From assembly GCA_000969725.1 (NCBI GenBank), contig JXSR01S002209.1: 23,914 bases of DNA. One strand, 5' to 3'. This document shows, in pieces, positions 21,927-23,914 of the stretch. The position numbers and the translations under genes were made by a program. How positions within the stretch are numbered: position 1 is the first letter of the stretch; the number at the start of each line of letters is the position of its first letter. The stretch comes from Ophiothrix spiculata. Its lineage: Eukaryota > Echinodermata > Ophiuroidea > Amphilepidida > Ophiotrichidae. The notes beneath the pieces are model-generated. The model saw nothing but the letters and a program-made list of their open reading frames with translations, searched no databases and had not been told where the DNA came from.

Positions 21927-22107
21927 TCATATGTCCATGAGTGAGGCTTCCTCTTTTAATGCAAAATATTCTGATTCCAAATTTCCAATGAGCCATAAAG
22001 TCGCTAAACCTCTACAGATGGAATACCATGCCAAGGTCGCAATTTGGTGAAGTAAAGTTTTCACATACCATGCCCTACAGCAGATGAACTTAAGTAAAGA
22101 TATACTC
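21927..22107 (-). other. Open minus-strand frame without a start, possible dispersed repeat
   Basis: On the minus strand about 60 codons are open down to TGA at 21929-21927, with Trp- and Leu-containing segments (LAWYSICRGLATLWLIG). It resembles repeat-derived translations I associate with bivalve annotations, but that is an uncertain memory, not a search result. It overlaps the left arm of the perfect inverted repeat. Confidence 0.2.
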
Positions 22108-22373
22108 CTTCTAATTTACTTCAGGGACAAAACGCTTAAAATGTTATGAAATCTAGAAAATAAAGGTCAATGAACTTTATATTTGTCAAGTTTTCAATGT
22201 GTTTTAATATTATCGACATTTATATGCTGTTTTAGAATATCCGTACTAATAGCTATAACAATATCCGTATGTCATGATCTTTATTGTGTAATATCCTTTA
22301 TACACAATGTCAGCATTGATTGTGAGTATGTTAGCAAGTAAACTTTGAGTCGGACATTATTTTCATAAACCAT
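22100..22373 (+). repeat. Left arm of a perfect 274-bp inverted repeat
   Basis: It is the exact reverse complement of 22596-22869 over the full length as I read it, with no mismatch or indel. The arms are separated by 222 bp of unrelated AT-rich sequence (22374-22595). Neither arm carries a gene that I can support. The outer edge stops at ATATACTCC and the inner edge at AAACCAT. Confidence 0.95.
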
Positions 22374-22595
22374 GAAATGTGACAACTTCTTAATGGATTT
22401 TTAATAGTTTAACTAGATTAAAATACTTTCAGAATAAATCAATTAGCAACATAAGTACACATGTATATCGTATTCGGTGTTTTATACAAACCTTCAGTGT
22501 AATACGATGACAACACGTTTATATTCTTATTTATATTCATCTCAACAGTTCAGGTGAATTTTGGTTTCTATTAAAATAACATTACATACCAAATT

Positions 22596-22869
22596 ATGGT
22601 TTATGAAAATAATGTCCGACTCAAAGTTTACTTGCTAACATACTCACAATCAATGCTGACATTGTGTATAAAGGATATTACACAATAAAGATCATGACAT
22701 ACGGATATTGTTATAGCTATTAGTACGGATATTCTAAAACAGCATATAAATGTCGATAATATTAAAACACATTGAAAACTTGACAAATATAAAGTTCATT
22801 GACCTTTATTTTCTAGATTTCATAACATTTTAAGCGTTTTGTCCCTGAAGTAAATTAGAAGGAGTATAT
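22596..22869 (-). repeat. Right arm of the perfect 274-bp inverted repeat
   Basis: This is the inverse of 22100-22373. Its outer edge runs directly into the (GTT)7-containing tandem duplication, which has no counterpart outside the left arm. That makes a classic transposon end unlikely on this side. Confidence 0.95.
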
Positions 22870-22940
22870 TGTTGTTGTTGTTGTTGTTGTTAAAAAAAGT
22901 AAATTAGAAGGAGTATATTGTTGTTGTTGTTGTTGTTGTT
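22849..22940. repeat. 49-bp tandem duplication with (GTT)7 tracts
   Basis: The 22-base string starting AGTAAATTAGAAGGAG occurs at 22849-22870 and 22898-22919. Each occurrence is followed by exactly seven GTT units (22871-22891 and 22920-22940). The linker between the units is A-rich. The first unit overlaps the end of the inverted-repeat arm. Confidence 0.9.
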
Positions 22941-23914
22941 TTCAAATTGTATATACGTCTGGTTTGGACACAATTATAATTATAAAGGGGCATAGATAAG
23001 GGAAGAAATTAACATGTTATGACTCCTAAATAATAGCAATAGTGTTTTCTTTTTAATCCTGAATAAAATTTTGATTTGTTTAGAGACTTGTATACCTTGA
23101 AATTTAGAAATGGTTGTTTTTGTTGTTTTTTAGGATTTTTGACTTTTCTTCATGAAACAAATTTGTCAAGAAACAAGAATAGATTCATGTCAATTTCTCT
23201 GAGAAGTAAGCAATTTTAATCAAGAAGCCAGATGTTTTCTAATTGTTCAACATAAGCAAATGAATTTGGAAAAAAAAGTTACCATAAAGAGCAAGAATAA
23301 CTAATATACGTTTTGCTAATTGGATTTCTAAATAATGATTCATTAGTGTCAATTAAATTCAACTTCAAGCACGTACATATATAGTTTTAATTCTTGGAAA
23401 TACTAACCGTTAACAAATGTATATAACTTGATGTTGTCTAACAACGTGCATACTAAAATGTCAGTAGACGGTAGTGATTAATTATCTTTGCCAACACCAA
23501 TATCGGTTTGTAAATGAGTTCATCAAAATTTAATTTAGTAGAAGTAGGTATATTGTAATGTATTTGATTAACCTTTGCACACTTTATCTGAGTAAAGGAA
23601 TGTCGGGTGCTCCCGCGAAATGAGAGGAAAGTCACGACTTTCAAAACCGAGTTTGTCACATGTTTCCCTTTTTCCTTTTCCATTAATATATCAATTTATG
23701 CGACAATGTAAAGCGATTCAGAAAGTTTACAAATGGTGGCATTTCATGAGGTGGGTCAAAAATGAGTTACATGGTCAAAATGGTTAAAAAATCAACTTTT
23801 TGATATGATGTTAATATTATTGATCTCTTTCAATTCAAGTAACTTTTTTTGCCAAATACCCCTTTTGTTTTGGCAAGATGATCTAATTAATGGTTAATTA
23901 CTCAATAGACGGCA
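22941..23914. other. Region without a supported gene
   Basis: This stretch is AT-rich and non-repetitive within the window. The one notable patch is 23590-23640, with two compact hairpins: CGGGTGCTCCCG, and GAAAGTC/GACTTTC around two bases. A minus-strand frame with an ATG (23683 to 23453, 76 codons) crosses it. Its product starts Lys/Glu-rich and matches nothing I recognise. I leave it uncalled, with a low chance (about 0.15) of being coding. Confidence 0.5.

Noticed and set aside
1..23914. CRISPR arrays, rRNA genes, bacterial operons or viral genes
   Set aside because: No regularly spaced repeats, no rRNA signatures and no dense coding were seen. The window is non-coding eukaryotic DNA almost throughout.

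Overview
The window looks like AT-rich, gene-poor nuclear DNA from an animal. It has no tightly packed reading frames and no bacterial gene layout. It carries several kinds of short non-autonomous DNA transposon whose target-site duplications are typical of animals: TA, TNA and TTAA. A bivalve mollusc such as a mussel would fit the base composition, the high indel rate and the element density, but that is inference. No clade marker gene is present.

Layout. Bases 1 to about 8483 and 9845 to about 19364 are two copies, in the same orientation, of one block (roughly 90% identical where sampled, many indels, period about 9.84 kb at the left end). Copy 1 is already inside the block at base 1, so the true left border lies outside the window. 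About 1.36 kb of unmatched sequence (8484-9844) separates the copies. Copy 2 contains a 50-base run of N (11609-11658) whose two flanks repeat each other, which points to an assembly seam. The copies differ mainly by clean insertions. Copy 1 alone has a 465-bp TA element, a 168-bp Harbinger-like TNA element and an unexplained block of about 375 bp. Copy 2 alone has a 294-bp inverted-repeat element, a 249-bp TA element, a 1032-bp TA element and a replaced segment of about 310 bp. For most of these the sister copy preserves the empty site, so element ends and target duplications can be read directly. Copy-2 homology stops at a TTAA site occupied by a 602-bp piggyBac-type element (19369-19970).

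Coding content is sparse. The best candidates are an internal exon on the plus strand in copy 2 (14676-14846, 57 codons, phase 1-1), whose copy-1 counterpart has lost its 3' half, and a possible minus-strand gene for a small secreted protein (signal-peptide exon near 21534-21688, cysteine-containing exon at 20934-21063). I recognise neither product. Most other open frames are short, lack a normal start, or change mainly at amino-acid-altering positions between the copies.

The right-hand part (19975-23914) is outside the duplication. It holds the minus-strand gene candidate, a 274-bp inverted repeat that reads as perfect around a 222-bp spacer, and a 49-bp tandem duplication that includes a (GTT)7 tract. 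The most unusual signals are the homologous core shared by two elements with unrelated ends, a slowly changing GC-rich island in both copies with a multi-hairpin fold, and the large perfect palindrome.
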